Below, in pieces: positions 34,121 to 46,204 of a DNA stretch of 64,000 nt. How positions within the stretch are numbered: the first letter of the stretch is position 1; the number at the start of each line of letters is the position of its first letter. Location: NCBI RefSeq assembly GCF_018991925.1, contig NW_024735442.1, positions 1,080,001 to 1,144,000 on the forward strand, in the 5' to 3' direction. Source of the stretch: Homarus americanus. Taxonomy: Eukaryota > Arthropoda > Malacostraca > Decapoda > Nephropidae. The translations under genes were made by a program, and so were the position numbers. Below the pieces are notes generated by a model. That model had not been told where the DNA came from. It did not search any database and was given only the letters and a program-made list of their open reading frames with translations.

Positions 34121-34902
34121 ATATTTTCAGCTATTTAGAGAGAGTAACTGCTACATACATCTCGTGTTATTGGTGTAATAAAGTTAGGACAAACTGGACT
34201 CTGTGTACTGCTGGAGATAAGGGAAGAGTCTATAGGAGAAGCTGTCTAGTGGCGTCTGCTTATGTGACTTTGTTATTGTACCCACTTAACTTATTGTCCA
34301 GTGTTGTGGTAGAGACTTACTGTGGTTGAATTTGTGGTTGTGTTACTGTGGTTGTGATTCTGTGGTTGTTTTTCACATACATTTAAAAACACCATTAATA
34401 CAGCACACACACACTGAGCCAGAGAAACCCCGCTTCCCCAAAAACAACAAAAACACGACAACTTCCTTTAAAACACACTCGTCCAAGAGCAGTCATCTAC
34501 ACATTACTAAAATCGGTAGTTTTTACACCCACACTGTGTAATCTTCACTACACACGTGCTGTTAGTGAAGACATTCTCTCAAACACCCACCACCACCACC
34601 ACCACTACCACTATTATCACCATCACCACCACCTCGTGTCATTGCAGTGGTGGGGAGGGGATTAGCGTGTTGGAGTAATAGTAGCGTGTTGATGGCCTTA
34701 CTACGAACGTTATATTAGCAGTAAATGATGTGGGTCTTGTGTCGAGAAAGGTATAGTTTCTTGAGTGATTTGTTGTTCTTAGTAAAGACTTGAAGGAGTA
34801 TATTTTTTTATAATTCGTATTTTGTGTTGTAAGAGGAGGTGTGGTGGTGGTGTGTTGAGGGTGACGTGGTTTGTGTTGTGGTAAAGCGTGTAGATTTCGG
34901 TT

Positions 34903-34935
<33 letters not shown>

Positions 34936-35054
34936 TTATAAATAAGATGTGTGTTTGTGTTAAGCCATTTTCTCGTAAAAACGTTTGGCGTATTTTGACA
35001 AAAACTTGGTGAAGCTGTGTAAATACTGCGAGCGAGGGAGGTGATTAATGATAC

Positions 35055-35856
<802 letters not shown>

Positions 35857-36146
35857 TATAAGACTATAACCACACACTAATATATACTGTATAGGTACAA
35901 AACTTCTTATATGTTACCAATACAAAAAAAATTATATGTTAAGTTTGATATTTATAAATAGTTGGCACTATAACATGTTGTATATAACGAGTTGTAGTGA
36001 GTGGGTTGTGAGGCTGTCCTACATGATACCTGTCACCTGTTGTAATAACCTGTTGCACCTGTGTTGTTGTTGTTGCTTCCGTCATTAAGGTACACCTGTC
36101 CCTTCAGTTCTGGTTCATGAATGGTTTACTATAAAGCTGTTTCGAG

Positions 36147-36151
<5 letters not shown>

Positions 36152-36195
<44 letters not shown>
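36152..36195. repeat. (GA)n microsatellite
   Basis: Pure GA, 44 bases. Another of 37 bases is at 38261-38297. Confidence 0.96.
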
Positions 36196-36198
<3 letters not shown>

Positions 36199-36509
36199 TA
36201 TGGGTATTTGATCCGAATATAAACTTGGAGAACTTTCTGGTACGGAATTTCCGAGTAGCGCATATGTGAGCAGGAGGGAGGGAGGAGGGAGTGAGAGGGA
36301 AAGGGGGGGGTGGGGGGGGTGGTGAGGCAGAGCGCTAGTGCCGCCGACGACATTATTAAAAAGAATTGTGGACTCGGTAAAGATTTAATAGGACTGATAA
36401 TGTCAAGCCGCCCGGCGGAGAAAATGCAGAAAGTCTGAATGACTCAGAGAATCTATTGGCCGAGGGAAAAGATATGCCAGGGGGAAGCTGTAGAGGCCGC
36501 TGGAGGAGG

Positions 36510-37095
36510 ACAAACATACAAACAAACAAACATAAGAGGAAACAAACACAAACAAACAAACATAAGGGGAAACAAACACAAACAAACATAAGAGGAAACA
36601 AACACAAACAAACATAAGAGGAAACAAACACAAACAAACATAAGAGGAAACAAACACAAACAAACATAAGAGGAAACAAACAAACAAACAAACATAAGAG
36701 GAAACAAACACAAAACAAACAAACATAAGAGGAAACAAACAAACAAACAAACATAAGAGGAAACAAACACAAACAAACATAAGAGGAAACAAACACAAAC
36801 AAACATAAGAGGAAACAAACACAAACAAACAAACATGAGAGGAAACAAATACAAACACACAAACAAAGAGGAAACAAACAAACAAACATAAGAGGAAACA
36901 AACATAAGAGGAAACAAACATAAACAAACAAACATAAGAGGAAACAAACACAAACAAACAAACATAAGAGGAAACAAACACAAACAAACATAAGAGGAAA
37001 CAAACAAACATAAGAGGAAACAAACACAAACAAACATAAGAGGAAACAAACACAAACAAACAAACATTAATAGGAAACAAACACAAAGAAACAAG
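36510..37095. repeat. About 28-bp minisatellite ACATAAGAGGAAACAAACAC
   Basis: Roughly 22 units of ACATAAGAGGAAACAAACAC plus AAACAAAC, with variable CAAA counts. Minus-strand Cys/Phe/Leu frames are by-products. Confidence 0.94.
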
Positions 37096-37270
37096 AGGAA
37101 ACGCACAAACACAACAAAAATACGAGTTGTGAAGAATTGTTGTTCCGCTGCATGAGTGACGTAAGGGTGTGATGCAGTGTGGTGCCTATGGTGTAGGCCT
37201 ATGCTGGCGGCCATGACACTGGAAGAAGTTCTCAGTTAATTAGTGTAGTAATCAGGAGAAGCGTTCATAG

Positions 37271-37340
37271 AGCTGAGTGGCGCAGCTGAGAGTGCATGAT
37301 AGTGGTAAGATCGTGAGAGTTAAAGATGATTCACCTCCTC
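37271..37340 (+). other. tRNA-like sequence (weak, possibly SINE or tRNA-derived)
   Basis: The stretch begins AGCTGAGTGGCGCAGCTGAG, which strongly resembles the 5' half and A box of initiator tRNA-Met, and GCGC/GTGC can pair as a D stem. The anticodon stem is poor, there is no clear B box (GGTTCGA) and no matching 3' acceptor strand before the CTC-rich tract. At best it is a truncated tRNA pseudogene or SINE head. Confidence 0.2.
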
Positions 37341-37612
37341 CTCCTCCTCCTTCTTCGTCTTCCTCCCTTCCTCCTCCTCCTTCCTCGCTTCCTCCTCCTT
37401 TTTCTCTTCCTCCTCCACACCCCTGGCTTCTTAATGCTCCTCCTTCTCTTCCTCCTCCACACCCCTGGCTTCCTAATGCTCCTCCTTCTCTTCCTCCTCC
37501 ACACCCCTGGATTCCTAATGCTCCTCCTTCTCTTCCTCCTCCTTCCTGCTCTCTTCTTTCTTTGCCTCTTCTTCCTCTCTTCTCCTCTTCCTCTCCCTGC
37601 TCCTCCTCTCGT
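37330..37612. repeat. CTCCTC tract with a 39-bp unit in three copies
   Basis: CTTCCTCCTCCACACCCCTG then GCTTCCTAATGCTCCTTCT recurs three times inside a CTC-rich run. Confidence 0.88.
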
Positions 37613-38258
37613 CAATAATCGCCCTCATGTGTATCCACTTTACTACATTTTGACTTCATTTCTTCATCAGCTACGTCTCCATATATACGTAGAACTGTCC
37701 TTCCTTCCTTCCTTCCTTCCTTCCCCTTTCTCATTTTTCTTCCAATCTTCCCTTCTTCTTCCCCACTCTTCTTTATTCTCAATTCTCTCTCTCCCTAACC
37801 CCTTCATTCTTCAGCCTTCCCTCACCCATGTTCCCTTTTTCATCCCCCATTTCCTTTCCTAATCCTTATCCTCCCATCCTCATCCCCCCTTTCCCTCATC
37901 CTTCCTCCCTCATACATACACCATTCCCATTTCCGGTGTTTAGCGGGACCTGCTGAGTTAGCGCCTCCTCACATCGTCTCCGCTAATGGACGCCGCTCAT
38001 TCCTGTGCCCCTCCCTAAGCCTAGCTACTAAGCGCTCGTCAAGGGGGCGACTTTCCGCTGTAGTCACGAGGGAAAAATAAAGTGATAGAAGGAGTATTCT
38101 GAGGGATTTGTGGCTGCTATTTACACCTCAAGAATAAGGCACTCACAGATTACTTATTCGCGTGTCTTCTGGTGTATATATGTGTCTGTCTGCGTGTTTG
38201 TCTGTCTGTCTGCGTTTGAGTATATTAGTGTATGTATATGCATATAATATACATAAAT

Positions 38259-38302
<44 letters not shown>

Positions 38303-38864
38303 AAATTCCCCAGTCAGGCAATCAACCAGTCAGTCAGTCAGTGTTGACAGTCAATAGTTACAGTCGGGTTCTCTCTCGACGTGTGACTCCTGCTTTAATA
38401 CCAATCGCATTTGTTTGTATCCTCTCTCAATATGGCAGCCAAATATCACGTTATAATACTCACTATCCTATGTTAAGGCAGGAACTATCAACAGTCTACC
38501 TTTTGTGCCTCACTTAGCTTAATACAACGACAGTAAAGTATCATTTGATCTCATAATACTAAAGTAAAGAATTGTTGGGTGTGTGTGGTAACTGTGAGTG
38601 GGTTGATGAGTGAGTGGGGTGGGTGGGTGGATGGGTGATGGTTTTTGTTAGTTATGAATATTTTGTTTATGTTTGTACGTATGGGAGTAGAACCAGACAT
38701 ACGTTCACATGTTCACACACACACACACACACACACACACCTCGGCTTTACGTTTCAGATTCCACAAATTTACCAAGAAATAATTCCGTTCCTCCGTAAT
38801 TTCCCGAGTCTGTGAGTAAACTGTTTTTTAATCCCTAAATACTAACCGACACGAACTGAGTTAC

Positions 38865-38891
38865 CTTTAGTTTTTTTCCCTCAGTAAATTC
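38865..38891 (-). CDS. Possible 27-base microexon (weak)
   Basis: On the minus strand an acceptor (CCTCCACACGCTAG) and donor (CTAAAG|GTAACTC) bound 27 bases that read EFTEGKKLK in phase 0-0. That phase fits directly after exon 41109-41137. Support is only the two splice sites and the open frame, and short open stretches like this arise by chance, so it is listed as a candidate. Confidence 0.22.
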
Positions 38892-39478
38892 CTAGCGTGT
38901 GGAGGGACTGTGTGAGCTAGGAAGGGGGGATGAAGGGTAGGGGATAGAGAGGGGGGACGGAGGGTAGGGGATAGACGGGGGGGTTAAGGGTATACCAGGA
39001 GATAGAGATGGAGAATTAGGTTAGTAAACGGAGGAAGAGGTAAAGGTAAATAAAACCAAAGGTGGATGAGAGGATAGACAATAGAGGGGATAGAGAGGAG
39101 AGGAGGGGAGGGGGGTGGGGGTGAGAGAATGGGAGGGAATTAGACCAGATAGTAAACTAATTCGCTCCTTCAATAACTACAAACTTCACCTCAAATCTTC
39201 CCTCACTTCTAACTTTTTATCATTAGGTTTCTCTTTAATTTTGATTCTATACCAGCTATTTTTTTTTATTTTAAGCGTCAGTTGTTGTATTACGCTGTAT
39301 AGGTTGTATGTTTGTGTATTTGTTATGATTGTATGGTGTATTATTGGTGTGTATAATTTAGTACCCATGGAGTCGATGCGGTCGCGTTTAGAAGTGTCTT
39401 TAGTCGTAATTCAGAATTCTAATTTTGTTGCTTTGAGTATTGCTGTATTAATCACGTAATCAGACTGTTTGAAATCAT

Positions 39479-39581
39479 TAGGTTAGGTTAGGTTAAGTAA
39501 GGTTTAGATTAGGATAAGTTAGGTACATTAGGTTAGGTTAGGTTAGGTTAGGTTAGGTTAGGTTAGGTTAGGTTAGGTTAG
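39479..39581. repeat. Interstitial telomere-like (GGTTA)n
   Basis: Starts with diverged units (AAGTAAGGTTTAGATTAGGA) and ends with about ten perfect GGTTA units. Confidence 0.9.
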
Positions 39582-39720
39582 AACAAAAACAAAAAACCTG
39601 GTAAAACTCCACAACCTTTCCGGTCATTTTAGTGGTTTGTGTCAAGATTTTCTCTGGGTTGTAAATATCTTCTGTTAGATTTATTACCAAAACGTGAAGC
39701 TGCGAGACTGTATGTTAAGA

Positions 39721-39723
<3 letters not shown>

Positions 39724-39762
<39 letters not shown>
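39724..39762. repeat. (CT)n microsatellite
   Basis: Pure CT. A longer one (55 bases) is at 40660-40714. Confidence 0.96.
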
Positions 39763-39764
<2 letters not shown>

Positions 39765-39777
39765 GTGACCTTAAAAT

Positions 39778-39955
39778 TATCTCTCAATGACCTATGACGT
39801 CTTTTTGACCTATGACCCCTGAATGACTTTAATATGACCTCTCAATGACCCATGACCCCTTAATGACTTTAATGTGACATCTCAATAACCTATGACCTCT
39901 CAGTCACCTTAATGTGACCCCTCAACCTTAATATGACCTCTCAGTGACCTCGTAT
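39778..39955. repeat. TGACCTATGACCCCTGAATG repeat
   Basis: Diverged units built on TGACCT/TGACCCCT. They resemble nuclear-receptor half-sites (TGACCT) but are arranged as a simple repeat. Confidence 0.75.
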
Positions 39956-40009
39956 GTGTTATTAAGCGTGAGCAGAAGATGACAGACGCTGAGACGTAAA
40001 AACCAACCA

Positions 40010-40425
40010 TCAATTCAATTTCAATTTCAATTGTTTATTCCTTGATAGAGGAAGCGGGATCCTAGTGCTGTCACTAGGTACCCCTGTACAATGACACCAG
40101 AAGCATCTGGCAAGTGTGACAAGTATATACAGTATAAATATTATAAAGGGGCTTACTAAAGCCTAAGGAAGGAAGGATATTCCTTTAACACATAATCAAT
40201 GTTATTTACATAATATCTGGCCAGTATGGGGAGGATCATCGTGTCTCCGTCAGGGGGTCGTGGAGTGGTGGTCCAGCAGGCGTCACGGAAGCGTTGTGTG
40301 TGGGGACATCTCAGGAGGTAGTGGATAAGGGTGCTGCTGTCGGGTCTTCTGCATAATGCACAAGAGAACCAACCATCTTTAGTGTTTAGTTTCACGTTAC
40401 AGGCGGGAGTTACCTGCTGTATTAT
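40010..40425 (-). mobile_element. 3' end fragment of a non-LTR retrotransposon (LINE)
   Basis: The minus strand is open from 40425 to a stop at 40156 and contains WFSCALCRRPDSSTLIHYLL followed by RCPHTQRFRDACW. The C-x2-C-x(n)-H-x4-C spacing is the zinc-finger-like C-terminal tail found after the reverse transcriptase of many LINE ORF2 proteins. After the stop comes a short 3' UTR-like stretch and then a tandem TTGAAA tail at 40010-40032, the typical end of arthropod LINEs that lack poly(A). The rest of ORF2 is missing, so this is a 5'-truncated, inactive copy in an intron. Confidence 0.78.
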
Positions 40426-40428
40426 TCA

Positions 40429-40473
40429 CCTACCCTGTCATCCGCCTTGTCACAGTACGCGGACGATACATAA
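40429..40473 (+). mobile_element. Reverse transcriptase YADD fragment of a LINE
   Basis: The plus strand reads PTLSSALSQYADDT then a stop. Y-A-D-D (40456-40467) after a small-residue/Ser/Gln lead is the catalytic motif C of non-LTR reverse transcriptases. The reading continues past the stop for some codons without known motifs. It abuts the opposite-strand LINE tail at 40010-40425, so either two fragments landed side by side or one element was inverted and internally deleted. It is non-functional. Confidence 0.55.
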
Positions 40474-40654
40474 TTGATTGACACTAAAATGCTCGTAGGA
40501 ATTAATTTTGTCTGTTTGTCTATTGTTTTCGTGGTGGTTCTAGTGGTAATGGGTCAAGCTAAGGGTTGTTAATATTGTGGTTATTATGAAGACACTATCG
40601 TAGTTACTGGAGATATGTATTGTAGATATTTGTCGGTGGTAATAGAGGGTGCTG

Positions 40655-40717
<63 letters not shown>

Positions 40718-41108
40718 CATAGCCATTATTTGATATCAACATCTAAATCCTTCAAACAACTTACCTAACAAATACCTATAACCAAATGAACGTACATAAA
40801 AGCGTATTAAAAACATCCCCTTCGTAAACATTATAACATTTCACCCAGCAGGAATTTAGTTACTCCCCCAAAAAGTATAAATAAGAGAGAGAGAGTTTCA
40901 GGTCCATTGCATTAAAATCCAGCACAACCGATGCCTTAATTTTTATTGGGAAAGTTATGTCTGCTTTGTACAGGGTAATTACACCAGCGGGTCCACTAAA
41001 TCCTCTTTTACTGCTGGTCTGGTGGTGGGAGCAGCAACCGGGCGTCTCTACGTCTTGTGTGAGGCTGTGATTGACGTGTTGTGTTGGGTTGTGTTGTGTT
41101 GGGTTTAC

Positions 41109-41137
41109 CTCCATAACGGCGCGCATGTCTTCCTGGT
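41109..41137 (-). CDS. Candidate 29-base microexon
   Basis: Minus-strand microexon with a long polypyrimidine acceptor (CTCCTTCCCTCACTCAG) and donor GGAG|GTAAACCC. It enters in phase 1 and leaves in phase 0, reading QEDMRAVME after a junction Asp codon (G from 59321-59370 plus AC). The acceptor's pyrimidine tract is continuous with a 200-base minisatellite (41140-41350). The peptide SAA-D-QEDMRAVME faintly resembles the C-terminal helix of PH-like folds but lacks the usual Trp, so no domain is claimed. The following exon, which should start in phase 0, is not identified apart from a weak candidate at 38865. Confidence 0.5.
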
Positions 41138-41139
41138 CT

Positions 41140-41352
41140 GAGTGAGGGAAGGAGGAGGATCTGAGGGAGGGAGGGGAGGGTCTGAGGAAGGGAAGGGAGG
41201 GTCTGAGTAAGGGAAGGGAGGAGGGAGGAGGATGTGGGAGGAGGGAGGACTGAAGAAGGAGGAGGGAGGATGGGGGAGGAGGGAAGGGTCTGAAGAAGGA
41301 AAGGGAGGGAAGGGTCTGAAGAAGGGAAGGGTCTGAAGAAGGAAAGGGAAGG
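41140..41352. repeat. GGAGGGTCTGAAGAAGGGAA minisatellite
   Basis: Purine-rich 20-27-base units. On the minus strand it supplies the pyrimidine tract of the acceptor of 41109-41137. Confidence 0.85.
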
Positions 41353-41767
41353 GTGATATAAAGCTGAGACGATTCATGGGTGTTTTTGTTTTGTTGTTCT
41401 TTTAGGAAATACTTGTGGCAATAGTCAGGTGTGTGTGTGAGGTTATTGTTATTGTAACCAATTTCAGGGATTAATTACAGTTATATACAAGTGATTTTCT
41501 GAAGTAGTTGTGATTTTACAGGAATAAGTAGGTGATTTATTCTGTAGAAACGAGTTGTATTTGATAAGAGGCCTTGTTTTTGGGTTAGGTTAGGTTAGTG
41601 GAGAGAACAAATTATACAAGGCCGCTCTTACTGAGGGTTACATTGTCTGTCTGTGTATGTCTGATAACCTGTTCTGGCGTCAGTCTAAATGTTCATGTCT
41701 ATGGCTGTCTGATTTTTATCTGTATATGCCTGATTGCCTGTTCTCCCGTCACTCTAAATGCTTACGC

Positions 41768-41806
<39 letters not shown>

Positions 41807-42009
41807 AACGCTGCATAATGATCATCAAATTCAAAGGTTAACCTCATTACTCTTCCCTCACACAAGGTTCTGTCAACAATAACAGCCTATATAGTACAAT
41901 TATCATTTCTTTCGTTGACAAATAAATCCATTGGTTGGAGTTTGGTCGTGACTTTCCTCCTGAGAACAAAATACCTAACGTTGTTTCTATATTAAACACA
42001 GTCTTTGTT

Positions 42010-42182
42010 ACGAGGGAGGTGCACTTAAGGGGAGGGAGGGAGGGAGGGAGGTGCACTTGGGGGGAGAGGTTCAGGAGGGAGGTGCACTTGGGGAGAGGGT
42101 CAGGAGGAGGTGCACTTGGGGGGAGAGGTTCAGGAGGGAGGTGCACTTGGGGGGAGAGGTTCAGGAGGGAGATAAAGGGAGA
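42010..42182. repeat. About 31-bp minisatellite GGGAGGTGCACTTGGGGGGA
   Basis: Five units of GGGAGGTGCACTTGGGGGGA plus GAGGTTCAGGA. Confidence 0.92.
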
Positions 42183-42239
42183 GGGTACAGTGGTCTCTGC
42201 CTGCTGCCGTATAACCAATAAGACAACAAACTTTACGCC

Positions 42240-42500
42240 CCGTGTTCCCGGTGATCAAGCGTCTCCGAGATGAGGCGACAGAACATGGAGTTATCGGCGC
42301 CACATAAGACCCCCAAACTAGGCAATAAACGAAACAATATCAATGGCAGTCTGTGTATAGCGATTGGCAGTTAACTACATACCATAAACCCGGATTAAGG
42401 TGCAGTCGTTACGCTAATCTTCCCCGGCAGAGGCTATGATATATTTAGCAATAATCCAGTCCCAATCACCTCTGGGTCTCATCCTCTCGATTCAGCACCC
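42240..42500. other. Unique, repeat-free block, possible regulatory element
   Basis: Balanced composition with ACCATAAACCCGGATTAAGG (GGATTA is an Otx/Bicoid-type core), ACGCTAATCTTCC and AGTTATCGGCGCCACATAAG. No reading frame or repeat explains it. Confidence 0.25.
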
Positions 42501-43799
42501 ACGATTGATCAGGGTAATTGAGCAACTCCTCTCCCCCTCCCCCTCCTCCTGCCCCTCCCCCTCCCTTCCCTTCCCCTTTTCTCCTCCTCCCTCTCCCCCT
42601 TCCTCCTCCTGCTCCCTCCCTCCCCCCCCTCCCTCCCATGATACGTGGTGACGCCGGGGATGAGAGTGTTATGTGCCAGTTTTTCGCTCACCTTAAGAGA
42701 CAAACCTCGACCTGGCCAAGTGAGGTCAGGTCAAGTATTACGACTCATAAACCAAGAGGGGGCCCAGGAGGAAGAGGAACCACAGTGATGGATCAGTATC
42801 TCTCAAAATCTCTATATTATACAACTCTGCTTTATAATACTTCATTCTACAACATACTTGATCTACAACACCTCAGATAATAACAATACTGCCCCGCCCC
42901 CTTCATCCCTCCCTCCCTCCCTCCCTCCCTTCCACCTACCCTCCCTCACTCTCCTGCAACCCTGATCTACACAAACCTACGTCATCACTGGTTTACAACA
43001 CGGAGAGAGAAAGATAAACATTGTAAGTACATTCAAGTATGATTTATTAGTTATAAATACAGTTTGCGTTCATAATTTAGATATAAAATATGTTCACCCT
43101 TTGTTTATATATATGTTGCATTCTTAAACTGACTCCACAGGTAGAATGTTTTATAAAATGAAAAAAAACAAAAACAATCAAGAGTTTATTTCCGGATGTT
43201 GAGAGGGGAGATGTTTGTCTCTCCTGAACGGAAATGTCGCCGCCAGCTTATCTTAGGCTGTGTGGGCGCTGATGTATATTAGTTCATTAGTAAGTGTCTC
43301 ACCCACCTCTTGCCCACCCACCCACCCACCCACCCACACACAGACACATCTCAAAGGTTAATAACTTTTTTAATTGGAGACGTGAGAACGCATCTAACAC
43401 CTTAACCTGAAATTAAGATACTATCACACCTACCACACCTATCACTTAAACTACTACTTCATTTAAAGGTCCTTTTTCTTATTCCCAGTTAAGAGTAAAG
43501 ATTAATGTATGAATCTTTGGTAGTTAGGTTAGGTTAGGTGGGCAGATGTAAACATTGGCTCAAGATCCGTCGAGCTGTTCCTGCTTATGACACAATGGAC
43601 AACCTAATCAAACTTCCTACCAGCGACCACTTGTTTCTTTTCGTTTATTTAATTAACTCTCTGACTCAGTAGCTACACTGTGGGACTTGAGTTTAATTTA
43701 CTCTTCTTCCCCTTGTGTGTGTGTGTGGGTGGGTGTGGGGTGTGGGGGGGATTATCCGGGACTCTTTCGCTCCTCCTCACCTGTAAACAAGAACTAAAT

Positions 43800-44356
43800 C
43801 TAGAGTGTGTCTGGACTTGACCTTGAGTGTGTCTGGACTTGACCTTGAGTGTGTCTGGACTTGACCTTGAGTGTGTCTGGACTTGACCTTGAGTGTGTCT
43901 GAACTTTACCTTGAGTGTGTCTGGACTTGACCTTGAGTGTGTCTGGACTTGACCTTGAGTGTATCTGAACTTTACCTTGAGTGTGTCTGGACTTGACCTT
44001 GAGTGTGTCTGGACTTTACCTTGAGTGTGTCTGAACTTTACCTTGAGTGTGTCTGGACTTTACCTTGAGTGTGTCTGGACTTGACCTTGAGTGTGTCTGA
44101 CTTGACCTTGAGTGTGTCTGTACGTGACCTTGAATTAGTAACGAGTGTGTCCTTGACAGTGTGTCTGGACTTGACCTTGAGTGTGTCTGAACTTTACCTT
44201 GAGTGTGTCTGGACTTTACCTTGAGTGTGTCTGGACTTGACTTTGAGTGTGTCTGGACTTTACCTTGAGTGTGTCTGGACTTTACCTTGAGTGTGTCTGG
44301 ACTTGACCTTGAGTGTGTCTGAACTTTACCTTGAGTGTGTCTGTACGTGACCTTCT
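43800..44356. repeat. 22-bp minisatellite, about 25 copies
   Basis: The unit is TGTCTGGACTTGACCTTGAG plus TG, with GGACTTGACC and GAACTTTACC variants interleaved. It is interrupted near 44130-44155 and ends at CTGTACGTGACCTT, a sequence also seen at the interruption, suggesting an internal duplication. Confidence 0.9.
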
Positions 44357-44409
44357 TTAATTAGTACGTGTTGTCAGTCCACCAAATGTCTTTAAAACTA
44401 AAATTAAAA

Positions 44410-44525
44410 CCGAAAACCTGTTGTCGTGTTAACATGATATACCCAGAAAAAACTATAACCTGTTGTCGTGTTAACATGATATACCCAGAAAAAACTAAAA
44501 CCTGTTGTCGTGTTAACATAAGGGG
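44410..44525. repeat. Three-copy repeat, about 43 bp
   Basis: AACCTGTTGTCGTGTTAACA followed by TGATATACCCAGAAAAAACT occurs twice in full and a third time in part, in unique-looking AT-rich DNA just after the 22-bp array. Confidence 0.85.
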
Positions 44526-45025
44526 ATATATTAGAGGAATTGATGTATATTTAATAGACATCAGCGTGTGTCAGATGGAAGCCTTTAGCAGCCATCACAT
44601 CTGACTCCCTGCATCGTCCTCGTGTGAGTTTGGTGCCAATGATACAACAACGTCTGCATTTACTGGCTATGTTTACAAGAGTCAAAATAATACACAGTAA
44701 ACTCGGGTGTTGGTATTATGTTTACATTTCTCGAGGGGTTTTCTCTCTATATTTGAATGTTTATTATCATTTGATGTTTAACGAAGGAGGAATAGGTGAA
44801 TGAAGATGACGAGACTGAAAATAAAATGGAGTTTTAGATCAGCTCCTTCCTCCTCCCCCTCTCCTGTCCTCTCCCAGCTCACCCGCTCCCCCTCCCAGTT
44901 CACCCTCCTCTCCCCCCCCTCCCCACTCTCCTCCCCCCTCACCCAGCGCCACCTCTTCTAAACCATAAACTAAACAAAATAATCAGAAAATTATACTCTA
45001 TGAGGAAATAACGAGAACGCCTCAA

Positions 45026-45156
<131 letters not shown>

Positions 45157-45473
45157 ACGCCTATTATCATAAAAATGAATTTTATTTCCTGAAAACAAGA
45201 TTCGTGATATTAGCTACTGACTCTAGGAAATTGAGACGAAGTTTATGTCAAGAGTTAAAGATATTGGAGTCGGCGGAATAGTCTCTCTCTCTCTCCTCTC
45301 TCTCAGTACACTTGATCTGATTGTCAATGTCTCTCTCGTCAATGCCGTCGGTCTTTCTACGCGTTTGTGTGTTATCCCACCTGCCCAAACTGGTATAGTT
45401 CTCCTTCCAGTTCTGACTCGACCAGACGGTAAGGGAGCAGCAGCAAGAAATTTACTCAGATGCACTTTCTTAT

Positions 45474-45529
45474 AACCTAACCTAACCTAACCTAACCTGC
45501 ATCTAACGTAACCTAACCTAACCCTAACC
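45474..45529. repeat. Interstitial telomere-like (AACCT)n
   Basis: About ten AACCT units with small interruptions (GCATCTAACGTAACC). Confidence 0.88.
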
Positions 45530-45587
45530 AAGGTCGCACAGTTTTAGGATGAATACTCGGGTCCGGTTTCGTGTCCGGATTCGGGGA

Positions 45588-45862
45588 TTAGTTTCTGGCC
45601 GGAATAAACCAAGATCCAACTAGCATTAACTTGTCGTTGTAACAGCTCGTTGAGGGTGGAGCAACTCGTACCAGCCTGACGGAATTTCGCTCAAGAGTTG
45701 CTGAGCGCGACAGAATTTCGGCAAATAACCCAAATTCTGGCAGATTGTGTCCTATTTTCTTCGTCTGGCGAGGCGGAGAGCTTTCCTCTTGGATCATAGC
45801 AATAATAAGGTGGTCGGTACCGAGCAATGACTCCGGCCCAGCGGGGAAGTGACCGACACGTT
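45588..45862 (-). other. Open reading segment of about 90 codons, unidentified
   Basis: Non-repetitive DNA open on the minus strand from about 45862 to a stop at 45588. It reads GHFPAGPESLLGTDHLIIAM, IQEESSPPRQTKKIGHNLPE and, near the end, VRLVRVAPPSTSCYNDKLML. Composition is balanced, unlike the repeat-derived frames. No splice sites or start context single it out, and no domain is recognised. It could be an interspersed repeat or a pseudogene piece inside an intron. Confidence 0.25.
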
Positions 45863-45871
45863 GGCAAAATG

Positions 45872-46204
45872 GCTAGGGCTATGAGGTGGCCAGGACTATG
45901 AGGAGGTGGCCAGGGCTATGAGGAGGTGGCCAGGGCTATGAGGGCGGTGGCCAGGGCTATGAGGAGGTGGCCAGGGTTATAAGGAGCTGGCCAGGACTAA
46001 GAGGAGGTTGCCAGGGCTATGAGGAAGCGGCCAGGACTATGAGCAGGTGGGCAGGACTATGAGCAAGTGGCCAGGGCAATGAGCAGGTGGCCAGGGCAAT
46101 GAGCAGGTGGCCAGGGCAATGAGGAGGTGGCCAGGGCTATGAGGAAGTGACCAGGACTATGAGCAGATGGCCAGGACTATGAGCAGGTGGCCAGGGCTAT
46201 GAGG
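45872..46204. repeat. 20-bp minisatellite GGCCAGGGCTATGAGGAGGT
   Basis: About 16 diverged units with GGGCTATGAG, GGACTATGAG and GGGCAATGAG variants. No coding signal. Confidence 0.9.

Noticed and set aside
36356..37214. Cys/Phe/Leu/Val-rich minus-strand frames resembling membrane proteins
   Set aside because: Translation of the ACATAAGAGGAAACAAACAC minisatellite; the hydrophobicity is a by-product of T-rich repeats.
43800..44356. Regular array resembling a CRISPR locus
   Set aside because: Units are directly contiguous without unique spacers, and the context is eukaryotic. The same applies to 2335-2531, 7901-8136 and 48640-50150.
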